Assembly (NCBI GenBank): GCA_028455995.1
Contig: JABELC010000002.1
Coordinates: 3,410,001-3,474,000 of the forward strand
Source of the DNA: Scleromitrula shiraiana
Lineage: Eukaryota > Ascomycota > Leotiomycetes > Helotiales > Sclerotiniaceae
Reading direction: 5' to 3'
DNA: 64,000 nt
Part shown: piece by piece, positions 14,621-25,432 of the stretch
Layout of the letters: the number at the start of each line of letters is the position of its first letter
Numbering within the stretch: position 1 is the stretch's first letter
Program-made: the position numbers and the translations under genes
Notes under the pieces: model-generated
Seen by the model: the letters and a program-made list of their open reading frames with translations, nothing else
Databases searched by the model: none
What the model was told of the DNA's origin: nothing

Positions 14621-15085
14621 GATCTGGTCCGCCCCATTCGGCAATAACTCCCATTTACAAATGGGCTTTCTTATTGATAAATCGGACTACCCCATTGGTC
14701 AATCGGACCTCATTACCGAATGGGGCATCCCATTGATTAATCGGCTTAAAATTAAATTTTTTAATCGGAATGGAATTTATTTTATAGGGATATAGAGAGA
14801 CAAGGGGGTTAAAAATGTTAAAATTAAAGAAGTTAAAACAATTAAAAAGCAATTAAAATAATATTAATAATTTTTATTTTATTTTTTTATTATTAATTTC
14901 TTTATTAATAAATAAAATTTAATTTAAAATAAATTTTTTTAAAAAATATATATCTTCAAAATTACTTAATTAATGAATCGGCCGAATGACCAATGGGATG
15001 CCCTATTCGGCAATGAGATCCGATTGATCAATGGGGTAGTCCGATTTACAAATGGGGCTTATTGCCGAATGGGGCGGACCAGATC
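14621..15085. repeat. Inverted-repeat module (MITE-like) in the 5' leader of B1
   Basis: It starts GATCTGGTCCGCCCCATTCG and ends with the exact inverse, CGAATGGGGCGGACCAGATC. Arms of about 110-130 bp face each other around an A+T-rich centre. The left arm is longer: it has an extra palindromic CCCATTTACAAATGGG followed by about 18 bp that the right arm lacks. The arms are strikingly richer in G+C than everything around them. The module lies 17 bp from the 5' LTR (15103-15262). A second copy lies at the same site in B2 (22980-23435), so it was either inherited with the retrotransposon or targeted to one site. No clear target duplication is visible apart from the terminal GATC itself. Confidence 0.85.
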
Positions 15086-15102
15086 TATATAATATTAATT
15101 AA

Positions 15103-15262
15103 TATAGTTTTATTATACTAAAATAATATAATTAATAATATTATAATTTTATATAATATAGTTTTATTATTAATCTATCTATAGTATAAATTATCAAATT
15201 ATATATATATACAACTATAGTCACGTACTGTCACGTGATACCGTATGATCTATATCCCAACA
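15103..15262 (-). repeat. 5' LTR of copia element B1
   Basis: It is 160 bp and pairs with 8165-8324. Read on the coding strand it starts TGTTGGGATATAGATCATAC and holds an intact CACGTG at 15232-15237, 25 bp from the outer end. This end is less mutated than the inner end. Confidence 0.87.
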
Positions 15263-16539
15263 CAAAGTCATATTTATTCTTTATAAAAAATATTTTAAAA
15301 TTATATATGATTTATTTTAATATTATACTTTTATTAATTTAATTATTTTTAGATAGTTTTTTATATATTAATATATATTTGAATATTCTTTTTATAAATC
15401 TAGTGATTATTTATAGATTATTAATTAAATTCTTTAATATATCATATATTTTTAATATAGTTTTATTTAAGTATTTTATTTTTATATAAAATGCTTTATA
15501 AATCTTTTTAATATTGTTTTTTTGTTTTTCGCTTTTTTTTATAATATATCAAAAATTATTTATATATATAATTATTATTATTTTTAATAATTTTTTCTTT
15601 ATATTATTTTTAAATTTTTGTTTAATTCGATTTTCAATAATTTATAAAAAAACATTTTTTTTTATATATTTAATATTGTTTTTTATAATTTGATTTTGAA
15701 TTATTTTTATTATATTAACTTTAAATATTAAATTATAATTTAAATTGATTTTGATAATTATTATATTTTTTTTAATTATTCATAATTGTTTGTTTTCTTA
15801 TATTTATTATATTCAAAATTTTTATTTCGATTTTATAAATTATTTATAAATTTCTTTTTAATATAATAGATATCAATATTGTTATTTTATGATTTATTAT
15901 AGATTGACATTCTTTTTTTGATTTTTTGAATAAAATTCAAGATATTCATAATTAATTAATAATATATTTGAATATATTGCTTGATTTATTAATATAATAT
16001 TATTATTTTTTTATATAGATATAATAAGTCTTTTATATTGTTTAATAAAGTTTTATATAATCGCTTTATTTTTATCAAAAACAATTCTAAATATTGCTCA
16101 AGTTTTTTTTTTTGACTTTTATTCATAATGTTTTTTATCATTAATTTTATTTATATATTTATTATATTATAATAATAGAAGTTTTCCAATCTTATATTTT
16201 GAATTTTATAATTAAATTTTTTATTTTTTATAGGAATATAATTAAATTTAATATATAATATCTAAATATTTTATTTTTAAATAGAATTAGAAATACTATT
16301 ATTATAAACTTATTTGAAATGTTTATATATTATAAAATTAATATATATATAGTTAGTTTATAATTAAAATTATTATTTTTCTTATTGAACTTTATTCTAT
16401 TACTATATATTTTATTTAGATTAATTTAATATCAGATTTTTAATATATAATATTAATAGTTTTTTTTAATGATATTTTAAATTTTTATATTTGTTGTTTT
16501 ATATATATGCTCTTTTTTTTTGTTTTTTTTTTTTTGTTT

Positions 16540-16904
16540 TTTTTATATTGAAAATTATGATTATTTTAGTTATAGTTATTTTGTTTATTTTGATTATTTT
16601 CATTGTTGTTTTGATTATAATAATTTTGATTAGGTTGATTTTGATTAAGTTGATTTTGATTAAATTGATTTTGATTAAATTGATTTTGATTAAATTGATT
16701 TTGATTAAATTAAAATATATAGTTGTTTTGATTATAGTAATTTTTATTATAGTTATTTTTATTATAATGATTTGGATTGGATTGATTTTGATTAAGTTGA
16801 TTTTGATTAGAGTAGTTTTAATTAGATTAAGATATATGGTTATTATAATTATAATAATTTTTATTATGATTATTTTTATTTTAATGATTTTGATTATGAT
16901 ATAA
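16540..16904 (-). pseudogene. Degraded Asn/Gln/Tyr-rich region of element A
   Basis: The minus strand encodes repeated AAT and CAA codons in a 15-bp unit (coding text AATCAAAATCAATTT, about 16627-16712), with TAT/GAT-rich stretches on either side. The open plus-strand frame here is the mirror of these repeats and has an implausible Ile/Leu-only composition. Stops in the minus frame are TAA where neighbouring units have CAA. The homologous block in element C is 50490-50868. It lies on the Gag side of the element, so it may be part of Gag or a Gag-Pol linker. Function is not known. Confidence 0.6.
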
Positions 16905-18582
16905 TATATGATTATTAAATAGGATTATATATTAGATAATGTAGTTTATTAGTTCATATATTATTATTAGAATAATTTTAAATAAATATTTAAAATTAAT
17001 TTTTATTGTAAATTAGATATTTTTTAATCATTTGTTGAATTGTTTTAAAAAATTAATTATTGTTTATATAATTAAAATGTTTTGTTTAATTTTTTTTTTA
17101 GTTTGTTTTTTTATATTTTTTTTTATTTTATTTTTGTTTAAATCTTTTATTATTGTTTTTATATTATTAGATTTGAGTTTTATTAATTGATTTTTATAGA
17201 TTTTTTAAATAGATTTTATTTTATTTAAAATATGATTTTATATATATTATATTTTATAATATATTAATGTAAATATTATTTTTTCATAATATTTTTTTTA
17301 TTATTATTAAATATTTTTTATTTAATTTTTAAAATATCTTTATATTAATATTTTTAAATGTTTTTTTAAAATTTATTTATAAATTTATATTAATAAAGAT
17401 TTTTAAATTGTTAATTATATATTTATCGAATTTATATCTTAGATAATGGTTTATTATATATAAGTTTTTTATATTATATTTCTTGAATTTATTAATAAAA
17501 TTTAAATTATTTGAAAATAATTTATTAAATAAATCTTTTTAATATTTTTTGTTTTATTTAGATTTAGAGTTTTAATTATATTTAAAATTGTATATATTAT
17601 TATTTTTTTATTATTGTTTTTTTTTAAAATCAAATATAAACTTTTTAAAAATATTGTTTATTATATTTTTGAATAAAAAAATCTTTATTTATATTTAGTT
17701 GAATATTCTTTACTAGTATTATTTTTATAATAGATTTATATACATCAGATTTTTATTAGAACTTTTTAATAATATTTTTAATGTTGATTGAGATTTTTTA
17801 ATTTAATTAAAGATTAATTTTAATTATCAAAATATTAATAGTAATTTTAGACTTTAAATGTTTATATTTAATAAATTGCTTTTTTTTATAGTCATTTAAA
17901 ATTTATATTTATATTTTTTAAATCTTTTTTATTCTTTATGCTGTTTTTATTTGTTATATTATTTGTAGTATTATAATATAAAATAAAAAGATATTTTTAA
18001 TAATGCTTTATATTTATTTAATAAATATATTTTTACTTAATTTTTTTATTATTATTAAATAAATATTTAATATTAAATCAAACAATTTAGTTTAATAAAA
18101 TTTTAAATCAAGTATAATTATCTTAATTTATAAAATAAATTTGATATCAAATTAAAATTTATAATAATAAAATTTGTAAATCAAATATAATTATTTTGAT
18201 TTATGAAATAAATATATAATAAATAAATTTATTTTAAAATAAAAAAACAAATAAAACAATAATAAAAAAAATATAATAATATAAAAAGAAAAATTATTAA
18301 AGATTTTATATAAATAATTATATTATTATTTTTATCATTATAATAAAATAATTATTATTATTAATGTTTTTATTTAGAGAAATATTTTTTTAAATAATAC
18401 AATATATATCTAAATAATATAATATAATTTATATTTTTATTATTATTTTATTTACAATAACCATTCAAATTTTATAATTTTAAAATTAGTTTAAAAACTA
18501 TTTTATTTATAATAAATGTTTAAATTTTATAATATTTGAATTAAAATTAAAGTTTCTTTTTTTATAATATATATACTAACTA

Positions 18583-18743
18583 ATATTTATACAACTCTAA
18601 AAATATAAAACTATACAATATAAAATATTCTTTATATTGTATTATTATGTTCAAAAAAATCAAGAAAAATATTGTACATCGTTAAGAGTATATATCTCCT
18701 CAACAAGCACATAACATAAAGTCATATGTTAACTATATAAACA
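18583..18743 (-). repeat. 5' LTR of copia element A
   Basis: It is 161 bp and pairs with 4364-4524. The plus-strand text ends ACTATATAAACA, and the CACGTG pair seen in element C appears here as CACATA and CATATG, consistent with RIP. Confidence 0.85.
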
Positions 18744-18748
18744 ATTGT

Positions 18749-21700
18749 AATCTTTAAATTTAATAATTTAAATGTATAAAAGCTTTTTTAATGTAAATAT
18801 AATAAAAATATTCATGAATCTATATTTTTATTTATTTTGTTATTTCGTTTTTAATAAAATTTATTTATCATTTATTTACAATAAATTTTCATTGAAAATC
18901 AAAAGATAATAATAATATTATTAATTTATAATTTTAATTATTATCTAAAATCACAAATTAGAACTTTCAAAGCTATATAATATTAAATATTATTAATCAA
19001 AATACAAATAATATAAAAAAAAGTAAAATTTATACAAATATATTTATTTTAAATATAATAAAATTAAAATATTAAACCTTATTATTCACATAAAATAAAC
19101 ATAAAATTATAATTATTATAAATAATTATAATTTATAACTCTACATTTCTTAAAAATTAAAGTATAGTTAAAACTTTCAATAAATTCAAAAATATATATT
19201 TTTATATATTTCTTATTATATACTATTAATGGAAACTTTCATACTCAATATGTAATAATAATATTTAATTATAAACTAAACTAGATTATATTTTAAAATA
19301 AATATAATAAATATAATATTGATGATTTTAAAAAATTTAATTTTTATTTAAAATATAAAATTAAATTATATATATTAAAAGAAATTTATATTTGAAAAAT
19401 AAAGATTTATAAAATTATTTTATTTGATTGTTTTATAAAATTAAATGAAATATTATATTAAAATTAAATAATAATTGATATAAGAATATATAAAAAGCGT
19501 TTTATCATAATAATATATATATATATAAATTTATATTTCTAGTATAAATATTATACAAAGTTATATATTAAATTTATTTTTTTAATTAAATATATTAATA
19601 ATTTAAAGATATATATAAAAATAAATTAATTAAAACCATCTTAAAAATTTCTAATTTTAAATTAATAAATAGAAATTATAAGAAAAGAAAGAATTATTAA
19701 AGAATTTTACATTTATATTTATATAAAATATTTAATTATTATAAAAAGCATATTATTTGTTAGGTTTATATTAATATTTACTTTTAATTATATTATAAAT
19801 TTATTAAGTATTAAAAATTAATAAAAATAAAATGAAAAATGATAATTACATAGATAATATAATGAAATTTATGAAGATTAAAATTATATGATTTAAAGAA
19901 AATTACTTTTCATATTTTGATTTATTTTAGTAATAATAAATATATTATATTTGTAAATATATTAATATTCATAAAAAGAAAATTATATTTTTAAAAACTA
20001 ATAAAAAAAAAGTAAATACATCAATTTATAGAAAAAGGATAAAATGTGATAATAAAAATAATGATTTAATTTATCAATTTAAAATTTACAAATTTATATT
20101 AAAATGCATAGAAATTTTAGAGAACTTTATTATAATTATATTTTTTATTATATTAAAAAATGATATTTTTAAATCTCGTTATATTAATATTATATTTTTA
20201 AATCTTGTTATATTAATATTATAATTTTATTATTAATTATGAAAAATTAATCAAAAAATTCAAATCGAAATATAAAAATAAACAATATTTAAAAATATCA
20301 AAAATTAATAAAACAAATTGAACTTTAGAAATATTATTATAAATAATTCAAAAAAGAATATAATTTAAAGTTTAAATTTATTTATTATTAAAGTCTATAA
20401 ATTATATTCAAAGTTATTAAATAATTTATAAAAATTATATTTTTTATAAAAAAAAATTATTATATTATATTAATAAATTAAACGATATATTTAAATATAT
20501 TATAAATTTATTGAAAATATTATTGATGTTATTTATGAATTTAAATTTATTGTATAAGTTTATATTAAATTGAAAAAGAATAATAAATATTAATATTATT
20601 ATAATAATATTTATAATAAAGATAAATTATATAATTATGAATAATATTTGAATAAATAGAATGATTATAGTTATAATCATAATATATAATTTAAAATTTA
20701 ATATAAAATAATAGTAAAAAATTATATATAAAGAAATATTAAATATGTAAACAAAAAAATTGTTTTTTTATAAAATATTTATGAATAAATTAAAATAAAA
20801 GGTAATATAAATAAATGAAAATAAAAAATGAAAATAAATTATATTTATATGAATAAACTTTTATCTATTAGAAAAAAATAAAAAAACAATATTAATACTA
20901 ATAATAATCAAATATTTAAATTATTTTTTATAAAAGTAGATTATTTGAATATTGAAATGTATAAAATATTTTATATTTTAATTGAATTTATTAACAAATT
21001 ATAAATTATTATTATATTAGTAAAGAAAGTGTTTAAATATAGAATAATTTATGAATAATTATTAAATTTTAATATTGAAATTAAAAAATAAATTATTAAA
21101 AACATTATAAAACATTTGAAAATATTTTTTATAAATAATAAATATAATATAAATAAATTTGAAAATATTTTAATTGATATAAAAATGATAATAATATTTA
21201 TTATTGAAATGAAAGAATTTAAAATATCATAAATATTAATTAGTTTATTTATTAATTATATAAAAATTAAATCAATATAAATAATTTTTAACAAAAAGAA
21301 TATAAAAGAATTATTAAATCAATTTAAATATAAATATTTATAAGTTTAATTAAATTTTATATTATTATAATAAAGGTATTATTTTTATTTTATTTGAAAA
21401 ATATAAATAAATTTGATATTTGGTTTAATAATATTTATAATTCAATAATATGAAATAATATAAAAAACATTTTATATTATATAAAAATATAAGTATAAAT
21501 TTTTAATATATAAAATTAATTATAATATATATATATGATTTATTATATTAATAAATATATATTGTTTTATCAATAATTTAATTATTGAATTATATATAAA
21601 TTTAAAATTATTTTTAACCATATTAATTTTAAAAATATTCATAAAAATAAAATTAATATTACAATAAATTATTTAATAAAATTAAAATCAAAATTAACAA

Positions 21701-22797
21701 TAAGAAAAATCATAATATATAATTTAATTATATAATTACTATTAATATTATATATATTAATAAAAAGTTCATTTTATATATATTTAATAAAATTATATAA
21801 TATTAAATGATGATATAGTTTCATAAGATATTTACAAAAAATATTTAAAATAGAACTTAATTCAAATAAATCAATATTTATATAAAACTATCTAATTATA
21901 TAATTATTAATATAAAAATATAATATATACTAAAAATATTTGAAGAATATATCAATACAATATTAATTAATATAAAAATTTTATTGATTAATTAAAAAAA
22001 TAGAATAATATTATAAAATTATATAATAACTATATACAATATTCTATATTAAATTTTATAATACAAATTCTATAGAAAAATAATCTTTCTAAATAATAAT
22101 AAAAATAATTAAGGATTTTGTAAAATTAAATAAATTAATATTAATGGTATTGATATTTAAGATATAAATTTAAATAAAAAAATTGGATTTGATTTATAAA
22201 AATTATAATAAACTATATATTTAAGATTGCTATATATTTTAAAGGTAAAAAGAGTTTTATTTGAATTCACTAATTTAACTAATAATTATTTAATTAACTA
22301 TTTTAATAATATATCAATAAACAAACATTTTCATCTATAATTATTAATTCATAATAATATCTTCCACAAATCTTTGTTCAATTTTATATTTTTTTTATTT
22401 CATAATAATAAATTAAATAAAGAATATTTAACAAGAAGTTAATAAATAAATATATTAACTTTTGTTAATAATATAAATATTTAAATATAACATAAAAATA
22501 GAATGAAAACTCGAAATATTTCAAAAACAATATATAATAAATATTCAACATAAATATACAGATATAAAATTAAATTTCCGTGTAATAAATATTAATTATT
22601 TTACTTTATACAATAAATCAAAAATTACAATTTGCAAAAAAATATAAATTATTATTGTTATACTAAATTTTAATTATTTTCTAAAACTATTGAATTTAAA
22701 TTTCAATAGAATATTCAAATAAAATATATTGGAAAAATAAATTGAATAAAATACAGAATTTAATCGTTAATATTAATGTAAGTAATTATTTTGATTT
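18749..22797 (+). mobile_element. Older copia-like relic F (left part), host of element B2
   Basis: This block lies between the target duplications of A and B2 and has no LTR pair of its own that could be found. About 20040-20230 on the plus strand resembles the minus-strand frame at 41617-41847 of element E: both contain 'aaatttatattaaaa', 'attataattatattt' and 'ttatattaatatt/act' in the same order. That segment looks like a Gag region. If F is a copia element, its 3' part should continue beyond B2, at 37887 onward. The rest of the block shows no recognisable gene. Confidence 0.4.
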
Positions 22798-22802
22798 AGA
22801 AA

Positions 22803-22962
22803 TGTTGGGATATAGATCACAAGGTAGCACGTGACAACACATGACCATAGTCATACATATATACGATTTGATAATCTATACTATAAATAAATTAATAATA
22901 AGAATATTATATAAATAATTATAATATTATATATTATATTATTTTATTATAATAAAATCATA
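22803..22962 (+). repeat. 5' LTR of copia element B2
   Basis: It is 160 bp. It starts TGTTGGGATATAGATCACAA and keeps an intact CACGTG at 22828-22833, exactly 25 bp from the end as in B1. It ends AATAAAATCATA, a mutated version of the ...CCACA end preserved at 37881. Confidence 0.87.
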
Positions 22963-22979
22963 TTGATTAATATTATATA

Positions 22980-23435
22980 GATCTGGTCCGCCCTATTCGG
23001 CAATAACTCCCATTTGTAAATGGGCCCTCCTATTGATAAATCGGACTCTTTTATTAGTCAATTAGATCTTATTGCTGAATGGGGCATCCTATTGATCATT
23101 CAACTAATTTATTAATTCAGTAATTTTGAAGATATACTTTTTTCAAAAAAAATTATTTTAAATTAAATTTTATTTATTAATAAAAAAATTAAAAATAAAA
23201 AAAATATTAATATTATTTTAATTATCTTTAAATTTTTTTAATTTCTTTAATTTTAACATTTTTAATTTCCTTTACTTCTTTATATCTTTATAAAATAAAT
23301 TCTATTTTAATCAAAAAATTTAATTTTTAAATCAATTGATCAATAAGATGCTCCATTTAGCAATGAGGTCCGATTGATCAATAGGGTAGTCCGATTTACA
23401 AATGGGGCTTATTGCCGAATGGGGTGGACCAGATC
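22980..23435. repeat. Inverted-repeat module (MITE-like) in the 5' leader of B2
   Basis: It starts GATCTGGTCCGCCCTATTCG and ends CGAATGGGGTGGACCAGATC. It lies 17 bp after the 5' LTR, as in B1. The A+T-rich centre has the same orientation relative to the retrotransposon as in B1, but the long arm (with CCCATTTGTAAATGGG) is LTR-proximal here and LTR-distal in B1. Arms remain G+C-rich although the retrotransposon around them is heavily mutated. Confidence 0.85.
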
Positions 23436-24649
23436 AAATATTGCAAATATTAAAGCGATGTTGTAATAATAGAAATATTTTTAAAAAAACTAAAATTGAA
23501 TTTGAAATATTAGTAAGGTGTTTTGATTAAAAACAATATATAATGCTAAAATAAAACACATAGATATCAAAGCGATATTATAAGCTTTTGCGTTTATTAT
23601 GTATACTTTTAGCCTGGCTTTTTTAAAACTCAATTTTTTAATATCTTAATTTTTATTTTTTTAAAACACTTTTTAACGATTTTTATAATACTTTTAAATC
23701 CTTAGCGATAACGGGACCCCTTTTATTACTTCTTTTATCATTTTTTTTTATTTTTCTTTTTTACCTTTTCTTATATATTCACTATATTTTTAGATTTATA
23801 AAAATTATATTAAAAAACTTTGATTTTTTATTTCAAGATATTATTATTTTTAAATTAATAAAATCTATAATAATTTAGAAATATCTTTTAAAATAAATAA
23901 ATTCTTATTACTTTATAATAATCCATTTTCTTCTTTTCCCCCCCTCCCCCCCCCCTTTTTTCTCCTTTCCCCACATAACAACAAAGAACTCATCCTTTCC
24001 GTCAAAATACGACACCCTTTCCTAATCACTTATACAAATACCCTTATCTAATTTTTTTTCTTGAATCAATATAACAAAAAAAAACCCCCTTTCTTTAAAC
24101 TACTCTTTTTTTAATCAAGACTTTAAAAAATATAATAAGTTTTGCGAGATATTTAAAAATATATTCAATTTTAAAAATCATTTTAAAAATAAAACTTTTT
24201 TATTATATATTTAATTTAAAATTTTAAAATATATTTATTATTATATTTTTAATAATAATATTTTATAAATATTTAAAAATAATTTTATAAATTAAATATT
24301 AAAACATTTTATTATAATCTAAAAAAAAAACTTTTTTATTTTATAATTTTTTAAATGATTTTTATAAAAATTTAATATTAATATTCTTTTTAATTTTAAT
24401 ATTAATATTAATTTAATCTTTATATTTATTTTTAAAGTTTTATTTAAATAAACTCTAAAAATAATAAAAACAATAATTTATAATATATAATTTAATATAT
24501 AATTAAATACTTTTATTATATTAATTAAAAAATTCAATAATTCAAAAAAAAAAAAAAAATTGTTATTAATTTAATTAAAGATTATAAAAAAAAAAAAATA
24601 GAATTGAAAATAAAAACAAAAAAAATAAAAAAAATAAACAAAAAAATAA
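23436..24649 (+). other. Long 5' leader of B2 with an unmutated C-rich island
   Basis: About 1.2 kb separates the inverted-repeat module from the Gag-like start. Most of it is A+T-rich, but about 23936-24110 has long C runs and many intact CA dinucleotides (for example CACATAACAACAAAG, CATCC, CGTCAAAATACGACACC). The equivalent place in B1 (about 14040-14160) is pure A+T with short A/G runs. No gene is seen here. It may be a pyrimidine-rich leader that escaped mutation in this copy. Confidence 0.6.
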
Positions 24650-24886
24650 ATGATATTTAAAAAACTATTTAACTTTAAAAAACTTAATCCCAAATCAATA
24701 TCTATTAAAAAAAACAATAATAACAATAACTTTAATCTTGATTTTGATTTTAATTCTAAAAATGATTTTTTTAATTATTTAGATTTTAAAGATTTTAAGA
24801 TTGATTTTATTTTATTTAATATTAATAAACAATTTAAAAGTTTTATAAAATATTATATATTAAATAATAATAAATATAATAATTAA
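24650..24886 (+). pseudogene. Degraded Gag N-terminus (element B2)
   Basis: A 78-codon open stretch begins with ATG after an A-rich leader. It reads MIFKKLFNFKKLNPK, then an Asn run, then NLDFDFNSK and FFNYLDFKDFKIDFI, and stops at 24884. It matches B1 (minus strand 13410-13225), where more of the acidic residues survive. It lies where Gag is expected in a copia element, about 1.8 kb from the 5' LTR start. It is only the head of the original gene, which was later cut by element D at 25303. No domain was recognised, so Gag is inferred from position. Confidence 0.55.
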
Positions 24887-25302
24887 ATAAATAATATTGA
24901 ATATAAATTAATTATTTATAAAAATAATTATAAATTAATTACTTATAAAAATAATTATAAATAAATTGATTTATTTAAATAATATCGATATTTTAATATT
25001 TTATTTATATTATATAAAAATGTTTAAAAATATTATTATAATATTATTAAATATAAAAATTTAAATATTAATTAAAAAATAATTATTAAAAAATTTTAAA
25101 AAATATTTGAAAATAAGAAATAAAAATATAATATATATAATAATTAATTAAAAATCATTTTTTATATTATTATTATAAATAATTTATTAAAATTAATTAA
25201 ATAATTATATAAAATTTTATTTAATAAAATATATATTATAATGTTTAATTTATTATTAAAAATATATAATAATTTTATTTATATAATAAAACTTTTTATA
25301 AT

Positions 25303-25432
25303 TGTCACGGTTCTAAAGTTCTGTACAAGTGTGGCCTCAGGCTACAAGGCCGAAACCACTTCTATATAGTCGGCTTTCTTTAGCTAGTTTAGATTTAATT
25401 TTTTATGAATCAATAATTTTATTATTTTGATA
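25303..25432 (+). repeat. 5' LTR of Gypsy element D
   Basis: It is 130 bp, starts TGTCACGGTTCTAAAGTTCT and keeps G+C-rich stretches such as GTGTGGCCTCAGGCTACAAG. The inner end (ATTTTGATA) has lost the terminal CA that the partner keeps. Confidence 0.9.

Larger units (their letters stand above)
8165..15262 (-). mobile_element. Ty1/Copia LTR retrotransposon B1, RIP-degraded, nested in A
   Basis: Seen: 160-bp LTRs at 8165-8324 and 15103-15262 with perfect 5-bp flanking duplications CAAAG (8160-8164 and 15263-15267). The outer end reads TATGGTTTTACTG where the second copy (B2) keeps TGTGGTTTTAC, so the terminal TG has been mutated. Total length is 7,098 bp. On the minus strand, in order from the 5' LTR at the right, come an inverted-repeat module (14621-15085), a degraded acidic, Asn-rich Gag start (about 13410-13225), a long interior without readable frames, the RNase H C-terminus (9156-8812) and a 3' UTR with short repeats (about 8580-8690). 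It interrupts copia element A, so it is the younger of the two. Confidence 0.9.
4364..18743 (-). mobile_element. Ty1/Copia-type LTR retrotransposon A, RIP-degraded, split by element B1
   Basis: Seen: paired 161-bp LTRs at 4364-4524 and 18583-18743, and flanking 5-bp duplications ATTAT (4359-4363) and ATTGT (18744-18748) that differ by one G-to-A change. Subtracting the inserted element B1 plus its duplicated 5 bp leaves about 7.3 kb, close to the 6,855 bp of element C, which has matching LTRs and interior. The coding strand is minus, shown by the copia RNase H C-terminus next to the left LTR and a degraded Asn/Gln-rich region nearer the right LTR. All frames are broken by stops, so the element is dead. 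The TG at the left end reads TA, as expected from RIP. Confidence 0.88.

Noticed and set aside
16491..16904. 137-codon plus-strand frame of almost only Ile, Leu and Val
   Set aside because: It is the mirror of a degraded Asn/Gln repeat on the minus strand and has no homologous open frame logic in element C except the same repeat.
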